The notes under the pieces are model-generated. The model was not told where the DNA came from. It made no database searches and saw nothing but the letters and a program-made list of their open reading frames with translations. A stretch of 24,193 nucleotides of DNA from the NCBI GenBank assembly GCA_051004675.1, contig JBPCKC010000084.1, positions 1-24,193 on the forward strand, read 5' to 3'. A program made the position numbers and the translations under genes. This DNA is from JBDTSW01 sp051004675. GTDB taxonomy: Bacteria; Actinomycetota; Thermoleophilia; Solirubrobacterales; 70-9. Position 1 is the first letter of the stretch. Each line of letters opens with the position of its first letter. Shown piece by piece: positions 13,097-20,683 of the stretch.

Positions 13097-15276
13097 GCGA
13101 CGCCTCCACAGCGGGGGCGCTCGGTGCGCTCGAAGCCCCCCCGGCGACCACGGGGCTGCGGGTCGGGGTGGACGTGGGCGGCACCTTCACCAAGGCCGTC
13201 GCCCTCGACCCGGCGGGCGCCGAGCTGCGCGCCCAGGCCGTGGTCCCGACGACGCACGCATCCGCGGCGGGGGTCACCGAGGGCGTGGTCGAGGCCCTGC
13301 GCGAGCTGCTGGGTTCACTCGACGGCGAGCGCGAGGAGATCGGCCTGGTGGCGTTCTCGACCACCCAGGCGATGAACGCGCTGCTCGAGGGCGACGTCGC
13401 GACTGTGGGCGTCATCGGCCTGGGCGCGGCCCCCGACCTGCGGGTGGCGCGACGGCGAACGAAGGTGGGCGACATCGCCCTGGCGCCGGGGCGCGCGCTG
13501 CGCACCGAGCACGAGTTTCTCGACGTCACCGACGGGCTCGAGCCGGCCGCCATCGACGCCGCCCTGGGACGGCTCGCCGGCGCCGGGTGCACTGCCGTGG
13601 CGGTCTCGGGCGCGTTCGCCGTCGACGCTCCGGACCATGAGGTCGCGGTCGTCGAGCGCGCCGCGCGGATGGGCCTTCCCGCGTGCGCGGGCCACGACCT
13701 CTCGGGCGCTTACGGGCTCGAGACGCGGACGGTGAGCGCCTCGATCAACGCCGCGATCCTCCCCGTCGTCGAGCGCACCGCCACGCTCGTTCGCCGTGGC
13801 CTGCGCATCGCCGGCGTGCGGGCGCCCCTACTGGTCCTGCGCGGCGACGGCGGCGCCATGGGGGTCGACGCGTTCCGCCGCCGGCCATCCTTCACGGTGG
13901 GCTCCGGTCCCGCGGCCGGCGTGGCCGCGGCTCTCCATCGAACCGGGGTGACCGACGCGATCGTGGTCGAGTGCGGCGGCACCAGCACGAACGTCTCCGT
14001 GATCAAGGGCGGGCGTCCGGTTCTGCGCACGATCAAGGTCATGGGCCGGCCCACGGCGATCCGATCGATCGACTCGTGGGTCGTGGGCGCCGCGGGAGGC
14101 AGCATGCCCCTGCTTGGGCGCCGCGGCATCGCCGAGACGGGGCCTCGCAGCGCCCACCTCGCGGGCTTCGAGTACGCCTGCTTCGCCGAGCCCGAGGCCG
14201 TCCGTGGCGCCACCCTGGAACGGGTCTCCCCACGGGAGGGCGACCCTGGGGCCTACGCGGCCGTCCGCTCCGGCGAGCGCCGCTTCGCCGTCACCGCCAC
14301 CTGCGCCGCGAATGCGCTGGGCCTGGTCGAAGAGGGCACCCATGCCCACGGCTCGCAGGAGGCGGCGCTGGCCGCCTTCGCGGCCCTCGCCCCGGCCGTT
14401 CGCGCCCGGGACCCCGAACGCGCCGCGCGGGCCGTGCTCGACGGCGCGCTCGAGAAGATCGGGGCAGCGGTAGCCGACGCGGCGCGCGCCCACGAGCTTC
14501 CCGGCGATGTACCCCTGGTGGCGCTCGGCGGGGCCGCCGAAGCCCTGGTGCCCGAGCTGGCTCGCCGCCTCGGGCACCCGGTGGTGCGCCCGGGCGACGC
14601 GGAGATCCTCTCCTCCATCGGCGCCGCCGTCTCGCTGATCCGCGCGGAGGTCACCCGTGCGCCCGCCGCGGTTCGCGGCGCCGGCACGGCGAACGGGCAG
14701 GGCCCGGACCGGATCGAGGTCGTCCGCGAGGCGCAGCGGGCATGCGTGGAGGCCGGCGCGGCGCCCGGGACCGTGGCGGTGGAGACGAGCTTCGACGCCG
14801 ACGAGGGGGTGGTGCGCGCGGTCGCCACCGGGGCCGTCGCGCTCGAGGCCGGCGCCGCCGCCCGTCGGATCGCTTCGCAGGAGGTGAGGCGCGCCGCCGC
14901 CGCCGCCGCGCTGGGGCTCGAGGCGAACGCGCTCGAGGCGATCTCGCGGAGTGACTTCTACGAGCTCTACGCGGGCAACGGCAACGGCCAGCGCCCCGTT
15001 GCGGTGGTGGACGCCCTCGGCACCGTGGCCATCGCCGAGGACCGAGCCAGGGTGGTCACGGGCGAGTCGGATGCGTTCATCGACGAGTTGAGCGCCACCG
15101 TGGAGGATGCCTCTCTGAACCTCGGCGTCACCGCCGTGCTGCCGCGCGTGACGGTGCTGGCGGGCCCGACGCTCCTCGACCTCTCCGACGCCCGGCGGTC
15201 CGCCGACGTCCGCTCCGCGGCGCAGCGCGCGATCGCCGAGCACCCCGGCCCGGCCGCGGCAGTGGTCGCGCGCTGA
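13093..15276 (+). CDS. Hydantoinase/oxoprolinase A-like (HyuA) ASKHA-fold ATPase, coupled to the iron permease
   Basis: A 727-residue cytoplasmic protein. Hydant_A_N covers about 22-195: GVDVGGTFTKAVALD (25-39) is the phosphate-1 loop. The hydantoinase_A core (about 210-520) has SINAAILPVVE (217-227), LRGDGGAMG (249-257), TVGSGPAAGV (268-277), the phosphate-2 loop VVECGGTSTNVSVIKGG (291-307) and the adenosine block VALGGAAEALVPEL (476-489). Residues about 530-727 form an extra C-terminal region I do not recognise. The family cleaves 5-oxoproline or hydantoins with ATP and normally needs a HyuB partner, absent here. The GTG start at 13093 overlaps the permease stop (GTGA), so expression is coupled. 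I infer an ATP-dependent role tied to iron uptake; a separate amide hydrolase remains possible. Confidence 0.82.
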   Translation: MSDASTAGALGALEAPPATTGLRVGVDVGGTFTKAVALDPAGAELRAQAVVPTTHASAAGVTEGVVEALRELLGSLDGEREEIGLVAFSTTQAMNALLEGDVATVGVIGLGAAPDLRVARRRTKVGDIALAPGRALRTEHEFLDVTDGLEPAAIDAALGRLAGAGCTAVAVSGAFAVDAPDHEVAVVERAARMGLPACAGHDLSGAYGLETRTVSASINAAILPVVERTATLVRRGLRIAGVRAPLLVLRGDGGAMGVDAFRRRPSFTVGSGPAAGVAAALHRTGVTDAIVVECGGTSTNVSVIKGGRPVLRTIKVMGRPTAIRSIDSWVVGAAGGSMPLLGRRGIAETGPRSAHLAGFEYACFAEPEAVRGATLERVSPREGDPGAYAAVRSGERRFAVTATCAANALGLVEEGTHAHGSQEAALAAFAALAPAVRARDPERAARAVLDGALEKIGAAVADAARAHELPGDVPLVALGGAAEALVPELARRLGHPVVRPGDAEILSSIGAAVSLIRAEVTRAPAAVRGAGTANGQGPDRIEVVREAQRACVEAGAAPGTVAVETSFDADEGVVRAVATGAVALEAGAAARRIASQEVRRAAAAAALGLEANALEAISRSDFYELYAGNGNGQRPVAVVDALGTVAIAEDRARVVTGESDAFIDELSATVEDASLNLGVTAVLPRVTVLAGPTLLDLSDARRSADVRSAAQRAIAEHPGPAAAVVAR

Positions 15277-15282
15277 GGCGCC

Positions 15283-15750
15283 ATGTCGCTCTATCGCCAG
15301 GCCGGAGGATCCAGCGCGCGCGCCGTGGCGATCGGCGTCGCCGTCGCCCTGGTCGTGGGCGCGGTGGCCGGCTATCTCGTGGGCCGGGGGACGGCGCCCG
15401 AGCCCACCCTCGCCGAGCTGGTGGCCAAGGCGCGCCAGGAGCTTCGCCCGGCTCTCAGCGCGCTCGAGCTCGTCGGCATCGAGTACTCCGAGGCGGTCGG
15501 GCCCACCGGCGAGGTCAGGGCCGAGACCGAGCTCGACGCCGCGGGCGCTCAGGCCCAGGCGGCGGCCGACGCCCTCGCGGGCGCCACCGAGCTCGAGGCG
15601 ATCGACCCCGAGGGGGTCGCGGCGGCGTCGGAGCTCGTGGGCGAGCTCGAGGCGGCGATCGCAGAGCCGGCGAGGACGCCGGTCGTCGAGCACCTGATCG
15701 AGGACGCCCGGGCGCGGATCTCCGCGCTCGTGGGCGACGCGCCCCGCTGA
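15283..15750 (+). CDS. Single-pass membrane-anchored helical protein of unknown function, last gene of the iron operon
   Basis: A 155-residue protein I do not recognise. A short polar N-terminus is followed by one membrane segment (about 13-34, AVAIGVAVALVVGAVAGYLVG), then an Ala/Glu/Leu-rich helical domain with three or four amphipathic helices (about 41-66, 80-99, 107-126, 132-150) and no Cys or His. No lipobox or cleavage site is evident, so it is probably anchored with the domain outside. The ATG lies 6 bases after the HyuA-like stop. Its size and helical make-up resemble the extracytoplasmic domains of the first two genes, but I see no clear shared motif. It may be a third envelope component of the uptake system. 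Confidence 0.65.
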   Translation: MSLYRQAGGSSARAVAIGVAVALVVGAVAGYLVGRGTAPEPTLAELVAKARQELRPALSALELVGIEYSEAVGPTGEVRAETELDAAGAQAQAAADALAGATELEAIDPEGVAAASELVGELEAAIAEPARTPVVEHLIEDARARISALVGDAPR

Positions 15751-15773
15751 GCGACCGCGCGCCGGGCTCTCCA

Positions 15774-15779
15774 TAGAAT
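15774..15779 (+). promoter_or_regulatory. Candidate -10 box (TAGAAT) of surE-ligA
   Basis: TAGAAT ends 11 bases before the surE ATG at 15791 and there is no Shine-Dalgarno sequence, which fits a leaderless or nearly leaderless mRNA. Confidence 0.45.
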
Positions 15780-15790
15780 CGGACGCCGCC

Positions 15791-16594
15791 ATGCGCGTGC
15801 TCATCACCAACGACGACGGCATCCAGGCCGACGGGATCCAGGCGCTGCGCAAGGCCGTACAGGAGGTCGATGGGGTGGAGGTACACGTCGTCGCTCCCGA
15901 TTCCAACCGAAGCGCGATGGCGCGGTCGATCACGACGCGCTCGCCGCTGTGGGTCGAGGAGGTGCGCTTCGACGACGGCACGAGCGGCTTCGCCACCGAC
16001 GGCACCCCCGTGGACTGCGTGCGCTTCGCCGACCTCGGCCTGATCGGCGAGCGCCCCGACCTGATCGTCTCGGGCATCAACCACGGCGCGAACCTGGGCG
16101 ACGACGTGACCTACTCCGGGACGGTCGCCGCCGCGCTCGAGGGCATCGTGCTCGGGATTCCGGCGATCGCCGCCTCCCAGCAGTCGCTCAAGGGCGAGAT
16201 GGGCTGGCACTTCGGCGGCAAGCTCGACTTCACGGTCGCCGCGCGCTTCTGCGCCGGCCTGGTGGCGCGGATCGCCGAGCACCCCCTCCCCGAGGGCACG
16301 CTGATCAACGTCAACTACCCCAACCAGGCAGACGGGGTGGAGGTCACCCGCCTGGGCAAGCGCCTCTACGACGACGAGATGCGCCTGGTAGAGGAAGGCG
16401 AGGACGGTCGCCGGCGCTACCGGATCTATGGCTTCGAGCCGTCCTTCGAGGACGAGCCCGGCACCGACCTGGCGGCCCAGGCGCGCGGGCGGATCTCGAT
16501 CACCCCGCTTCACTTCGACCTCACCCACCACGATGGCATCGACGCCGTGCGTGAGTGGGACCTCGCCGCCATGCTGGAGGCGGCGACGGCTTGA
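15791..16594 (+). CDS. surE: 5'/3'-nucleotidase SurE
   Basis: A 267-residue metal-dependent phosphatase acting on nucleoside 5'- and 3'-monophosphates, with a role in stationary-phase survival in other bacteria. The N-terminus MRVLITNDDG holds metal ligands D8 and D9. S41 in APDSNRSA and N97 in SGINHGAN complete the known site, and GTPVDC and YSGTVAAALEG follow as in the family. Its length is normal. The ATG follows TAGAAT by 11 bases. The stop TGA overlaps the TTG start of ligA, so the two are translationally coupled. Confidence 0.95.
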   Translation: MRVLITNDDGIQADGIQALRKAVQEVDGVEVHVVAPDSNRSAMARSITTRSPLWVEEVRFDDGTSGFATDGTPVDCVRFADLGLIGERPDLIVSGINHGANLGDDVTYSGTVAAALEGIVLGIPAIAASQQSLKGEMGWHFGGKLDFTVAARFCAGLVARIAEHPLPEGTLINVNYPNQADGVEVTRLGKRLYDDEMRLVEEGEDGRRRYRIYGFEPSFEDEPGTDLAAQARGRISITPLHFDLTHHDGIDAVREWDLAAMLEAATA

Positions 16595-18612
16595 GCCCGG
16601 CGAAGAAGCAGACCTCCGCCGAGGCGCGCGCGGCCGAGCTGCGCGAGGAGATCGCCGGGCACGACCATTCCTACTACGTCCTCGACGACCCGACGATCGG
16701 CGACGGCGTCTACGACGCCCTCCTGAACGAGCTGCGCGACCTCGAGGAGGCGAACCCGCAGCTGCGCACGCCCGACTCGCCCACCCAGCGGGTGGGCGGC
16801 AAGCCGCTGGAGAGGTTCGAGCAGGTCAGCCACCCCCAGCCGATGCTCTCTCTCGGCAACGTGCGAGACGAGGAGGAGCTGCGCGCCTGGGAGGCGCGCA
16901 TCCGCAACCTGTTGCGCCGCTTCGACATCACCGCGGACCAGTTCGGCTACGTCACCGAGCCGAAGATCGACGGCCTCGCGATCTCGCTGATCTACGAGGG
17001 CGGAACCTTCGTCCGGGGTGCCACTCGGGGCGACGGGCGGATCGGCGAGAACGTCACGCACAACCTGCGCACGATCCGGGCGATCCCGCTCTCGATCCCG
17101 GACGCCCCCGACCTGGTCGAGGTCCGCGGCGAGATCTACTTCCCCCGAAGGGGCTTCGAGGTGCTCAACGAAGGCCGGGCGGAGGCCGGCGAGCCCGCGT
17201 TCGCCAACCCGCGCAACGCCGCAGCGGGGACCATCCGCCAGCTCGACCCCCAGATCGCCGCCGAACGCCCGCTCTCCATGTGGAGCTACGGGATCGGCGC
17301 CGGGCTCGACCTGCCGACCCACTCAGACGAGCTGGAGTGGATGCGCGAGCGCGGCTTTCGCGTCGAGCCCGAGATCGCGGTGCACGAGACCGAGGACGAG
17401 GTGGTCGCTCGCTGCCTGTGGTGGGAGCGCCGTCGGGAGTCCCTCGACTACGAGATCGACGGCGTCGTCGTGAAGGTGAACGAGCGCTCCCTGTGGCGGG
17501 AGCTGGGCGTGGTCGGCCGCGAGCCCCGCTACGCGATCGCCTGGAAGTTCCCCCCGATCACGGCCACGACGAAGCTCAAGAAGATCGTCTGGAACGTCGG
17601 CCGCACGGGGCATCTGATGCCCTTCGCGATGCTCGAGCCCGTGGGCGTCGGCGGCGTGACCGTCTCGACGGCCACGCTTCACAACGAGGAGGACCTGGCC
17701 CGCAAGGACGTGCGCGAGGGTGACGAGGTGGTCGTGACGCGCGCCGGGGACGTGATCCCCCAGGTGATCGCTCCGCTGATCCAGCGTCGCAAGGGCAGGC
17801 GCCTTCGCAAGCCGAAGCCGCCGAAGGAGTGTCCCGCCTGCGGCACGCCCGTCTTAAAGCCCGAGGGCGCGGTCTTCTCGATCTGCCCCAACCGGCGCGG
17901 GTGCCCCGGCCAGCGCTTCCAGCACGTCAAGCAGTTCGCCGGGGTGATGGACATCGAGGGGATGGGCGAGAAGCTGGCCCTGCGCTTCCTCGACGAGGGC
18001 CTGATCGCCGACGTGGCCGACATCTACGACCTCACCGCCGAGCGCCTGGCCGAGCTCGAGGGCTTCGGCGAGACGTCGGCCGCCAACCTCGTGGAGGCGA
18101 TCGAGGCCTCGAAGGGCCAGCCCTTCGGGATCGTGTTGTTCTCGCTGGGCTTCCCGGGCGTCGGCTACGTGACGGCGCAGGCCCTGGCCGAGCACTTCGG
18201 CACGGTGGACGCGCTCATCGCGGCCTCGGCCGAGCGAATCGAGGAGGTCGAGGGGGTGGGCCCGATCCTCGCCGAGCAGCTCCGCGAGGAGCTGGCGGAG
18301 GAGGAGAACCTTGCCCTGATCGAGCGTCTGCGCGAGCGCGGCCTGAAGCTCGAGCTCTCCGAGAGTGAGCGCCGCGCCGAGGGCGGTCCCCTCGACGGCA
18401 AGACGCTCGTGATCACGGGCACGCTGCCGGGTCTCTCTCGCGAGCAGGCGACGAACCTCGTCCGCCTCGCCGGCGGCAAGGTCACCGGCTCGGTCTCGAA
18501 GAAGACCGACTACGTGGTCGCGGGCGAGAACCCCGGCTCGAAGCTGGCGAAGGCCGAGGACCTCGAGGTGGAGGTCATCGACGAACCGGCCCTGCGCAAG
18601 CTGCTGGGCTGA
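16591..18612 (+). CDS. ligA: NAD-dependent DNA ligase LigA
   Basis: A 673-residue replicative ligase that seals nicks using NAD+. Domain order: Ia helix pair with the HSYYVLDDPTIGD NMN-binding block (about 25-60); adenylation domain with the nucleophile K125 in EPKIDGLAI, DYEIDGVVVKVN (286-297) and AIAWKFPP (315-322); OB fold (VGRTGHLMPFAMLEPV, RAGDVIPQV); Cys4 zinc finger C414, C417, C432, C438; HhH repeats (about 445-580); and a BRCT domain (about 592-673, GKTLVITGTLPGLSREQA). The start is the TTG at 16591, sharing TTGA with the surE stop, with GGAGG ten bases upstream; this gives the standard family length. All key residues are intact. Confidence 0.96.
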   Translation: MSPAKKQTSAEARAAELREEIAGHDHSYYVLDDPTIGDGVYDALLNELRDLEEANPQLRTPDSPTQRVGGKPLERFEQVSHPQPMLSLGNVRDEEELRAWEARIRNLLRRFDITADQFGYVTEPKIDGLAISLIYEGGTFVRGATRGDGRIGENVTHNLRTIRAIPLSIPDAPDLVEVRGEIYFPRRGFEVLNEGRAEAGEPAFANPRNAAAGTIRQLDPQIAAERPLSMWSYGIGAGLDLPTHSDELEWMRERGFRVEPEIAVHETEDEVVARCLWWERRRESLDYEIDGVVVKVNERSLWRELGVVGREPRYAIAWKFPPITATTKLKKIVWNVGRTGHLMPFAMLEPVGVGGVTVSTATLHNEEDLARKDVREGDEVVVTRAGDVIPQVIAPLIQRRKGRRLRKPKPPKECPACGTPVLKPEGAVFSICPNRRGCPGQRFQHVKQFAGVMDIEGMGEKLALRFLDEGLIADVADIYDLTAERLAELEGFGETSAANLVEAIEASKGQPFGIVLFSLGFPGVGYVTAQALAEHFGTVDALIAASAERIEEVEGVGPILAEQLREELAEEENLALIERLRERGLKLELSESERRAEGGPLDGKTLVITGTLPGLSREQATNLVRLAGGKVTGSVSKKTDYVVAGENPGSKLAKAEDLEVEVIDEPALRKLLG

Positions 18613-18633
18613 GCGGCGCCGCCGAGGCATTGC

Positions 18634-18639
18634 TACCTT
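18634..18639 (+). promoter_or_regulatory. Candidate -10 box (TACCTT) of the RTX-like gene
   Basis: TACCTT fits TANNNT and ends 9 bases before the GTG at 18649, in a 36-base gap after ligA. Confidence 0.35.
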
Positions 18640-18648
18640 GGGGGCGGC

Positions 18649-19302
18649 GTGAGGGGGCGAGCTTTGAGAAGGACGGTGCTGTTGGCGGCCGCGGCGTTGC
18701 TGTGCGTCCCGGCGACGGCGTCGGCTTCGACGGCCGAGCTCTCGGGGGAATCACTTCTCGTCGCTGCCGACGGCGGAGAGCACAACGCCCTCACGGTCTC
18801 CCGTGTCTTTACCGGCAAGCGCGCCGTCTCCCAGTACCAGATCACCGAGCAGGGGCCCGACGCGACCCTCACCCCGGGCGACGGCTGCACGGACGCGGGC
18901 GCCCCGAACCAGGTCTTCTGCCCGACGGAAGGGACGACGAGCGTCAGCGTCAACACGCTCGATCTCGCCGACAGGGTCTTCATCCAGACCATCGGCATCA
19001 CGCCGATCGTCACGGTGCTGGCCGGCACCGGAAAGGACGAGGTCCAGGGCGGCGACAACACCGCCGAGACCATCCGGGGCGGACGCGGCGACGACGTGCT
19101 CGCCGCCGGCGGCTCCCTCGACACCGACCCGCTCGACGTCTTGGTTGGTGGAGCGGGGCGCGACACACTCTCCGGACAAGGCGGCCCCGACAAGCTCAAA
19201 GCCAAGGACGGCGAGCGCGACAAGCTGATCGACTGCGGCGATGGCGACGACCCCGAGGCCCGGCGCGATCGCGGCCTCGACCCCCGCCCCGTCAGCTGCT
19301 GA
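18649..19302 (+). CDS. Secreted RTX-like calcium-binding repeat protein
   Basis: A 217-residue exported protein with a signal peptide (1-26, ending ATASAS), a domain at about 28-125 without a recognised family, then hemolysin-type glycine/aspartate repeats: GGRGDDVLA (144-152), GGAGRDTLSG (167-176) and QGGPDKLKA (177-185). It ends DCGDGDDPEARRDRG...C. The nonapeptide pattern GGxGxDxLx binds Ca2+ in a beta-roll. Four Cys (80, 91, 196, 217) may pair. The start could be the GTG at 18649 (near-leaderless) or the TTG at 18664, which has GAGGGGG upstream; both keep the signal peptide. The function is unknown; surface adhesion or a wall matrix role is a guess. Confidence 0.75.
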   Translation: MRGRALRRTVLLAAAALLCVPATASASTAELSGESLLVAADGGEHNALTVSRVFTGKRAVSQYQITEQGPDATLTPGDGCTDAGAPNQVFCPTEGTTSVSVNTLDLADRVFIQTIGITPIVTVLAGTGKDEVQGGDNTAETIRGGRGDDVLAAGGSLDTDPLDVLVGGAGRDTLSGQGGPDKLKAKDGERDKLIDCGDGDDPEARRDRGLDPRPVSC

Positions 19303-19335
19303 GCGGCGCCCAGCGCCAGCGCCCGACGGGACCGC

Positions 19336-19341
19336 CATAAT
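19336..19341 (+). promoter_or_regulatory. Candidate -10 box (CATAAT) of the patatin-like gene
   Basis: CATAAT, one base from TATAAT, ends 10 bases before the ATG at 19352 with no Shine-Dalgarno sequence, suggesting a leaderless mRNA. Confidence 0.45.
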
Positions 19342-19351
19342 CCCTCGCCGG

Positions 19352-20656
19352 ATGGGCAAGGTCGTCGAGCTGGACACCAGCACCGAGGCGCGCGCGGGCC
19401 GCTCGCGTCGCCGCAGCAAGCGCTCGAAAACCGCGCTGGTCCTCGGCGGCGGCGGGTTCACCGGCGGCGTCTACGAGATCGGCGCCCTGCGGGCGCTCGA
19501 CCTCCTCGCCGTCAACCAGACCGTCAACGAGTTCGACGTGTATGTCGGCACCAGCTCCGGCGCCTTCGTCTCCTCGCTCGCCGCCAACGGCGTCACGCCC
19601 GAGGAGATGATGCGCGTCCTGAACGCGGACCTCGCCTCACCGCTTCGCGACATCGACCTGAAGATGCTGCTGCGGCCCAACTACCGGGGCATCGTCACGC
19701 GGGGGGCGCAGTTCCCGTTCCGGATGCTGGGCCTGGCCCGATCGGTCGTCGGGCACCTGGGCGAGATCTCGGCCGTGGACCTGCTCACCGGCCTCTCCTC
19801 GGCATTGCCCAACGGCTTCTACAGTGGCGACGGCATCGCACGGTACGTGGAGGAGGCGCTCACCGACCCCGACCGCACCAACGACTTTCGACTGCTCGAG
19901 CGCGAGCTGTACCTCACGGCCACCGACCTCGACACCACCGAGCGGGTCGTACTGGGGGAGGGCGAATGGGCCGACGTCCCGATCTCCGAGGCGGTCGCCG
20001 CCTCGGGGGCGCTGCCCGGCGTCTACGAGCCGGCGCGGATCAAGGACCGCGAGTTCATCGATGGCGGCATCCGCTCGACCACGAACGTGGACGTCGCGGT
20101 CGAGCGCGGCGCCGAGTTCATCGTCGTCATCAACCCGATCGTGCCCTACGTCAACGACTTCTCCAAGCGCATCCCCACGATCACCGGGGACCGGGTCCGC
20201 CGCGTCTCGGACATGGGGATGGGGGCGATCTTCAACCAGTCGTTCCGCGCGCTCTCGCACGACCGCCTGCACCGTGCGGTGAAGGACTGGCAGGAGGACT
20301 TCCCCGGCGTGGACATCATCCTGATCGAACCCGAGCTCGACGACGAGCTCATGTTCGGCACCTCCATCCTCGACTACGGCAACCGCCTCGAGATCGCCAA
20401 GCACGGCTTCGAGTCGGTCACGCTGAAGCTCGCCCGCGATTACGATCGCTACAAGACCATCGCCGAGCGGCACGGGATCGAGATCTCGGCGCGCCGGGTT
20501 AGCCACGTCCTCGACCAGGTCGAGCGTGACCGCAGCAAGCTTTCCGCGTGGCGCCGCGTGCTCGAGCAGACGACCGCGGCGCTCCTGCGCCAGCAGCCGC
20601 GCGACGCCGACGCCGCTCCGGCCGAGGCCGACGCCGCCGACAAGCCCCCCGGCTGA
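19352..20656 (+). CDS. Patatin-like phospholipase
   Basis: A 434-residue Ser-Asp dyad lipase-fold protein. After a basic N-terminus (12-26), KTALVLGGGGFTGGVYEIGAL supplies the oxyanion glycine loop (32-39). The nucleophile is S68 in GTSSGA and the dyad aspartate is D237 in FIDGGIRS, both intact. A long C-terminal region (about 290-434) follows, with a helical end and an Ala/Asp/Pro-rich tail. The family hydrolyses acyl chains of phospholipids or other lipids; the cell location is probably cytoplasmic or membrane-associated, since no signal peptide is seen. The start is taken as the ATG at 19352; an open frame further upstream overlaps the previous gene and lacks homology. It converges on the fatty acid-CoA ligase gene, 27 bases away. 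Confidence 0.9.
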   Translation: MGKVVELDTSTEARAGRSRRRSKRSKTALVLGGGGFTGGVYEIGALRALDLLAVNQTVNEFDVYVGTSSGAFVSSLAANGVTPEEMMRVLNADLASPLRDIDLKMLLRPNYRGIVTRGAQFPFRMLGLARSVVGHLGEISAVDLLTGLSSALPNGFYSGDGIARYVEEALTDPDRTNDFRLLERELYLTATDLDTTERVVLGEGEWADVPISEAVAASGALPGVYEPARIKDREFIDGGIRSTTNVDVAVERGAEFIVVINPIVPYVNDFSKRIPTITGDRVRRVSDMGMGAIFNQSFRALSHDRLHRAVKDWQEDFPGVDIILIEPELDDELMFGTSILDYGNRLEIAKHGFESVTLKLARDYDRYKTIAERHGIEISARRVSHVLDQVERDRSKLSAWRRVLEQTTAALLRQQPRDADAAPAEADAADKPPG

Positions 20657-20683
20657 GCGCTCACGTCGGGGTCGGTCGAGGGG

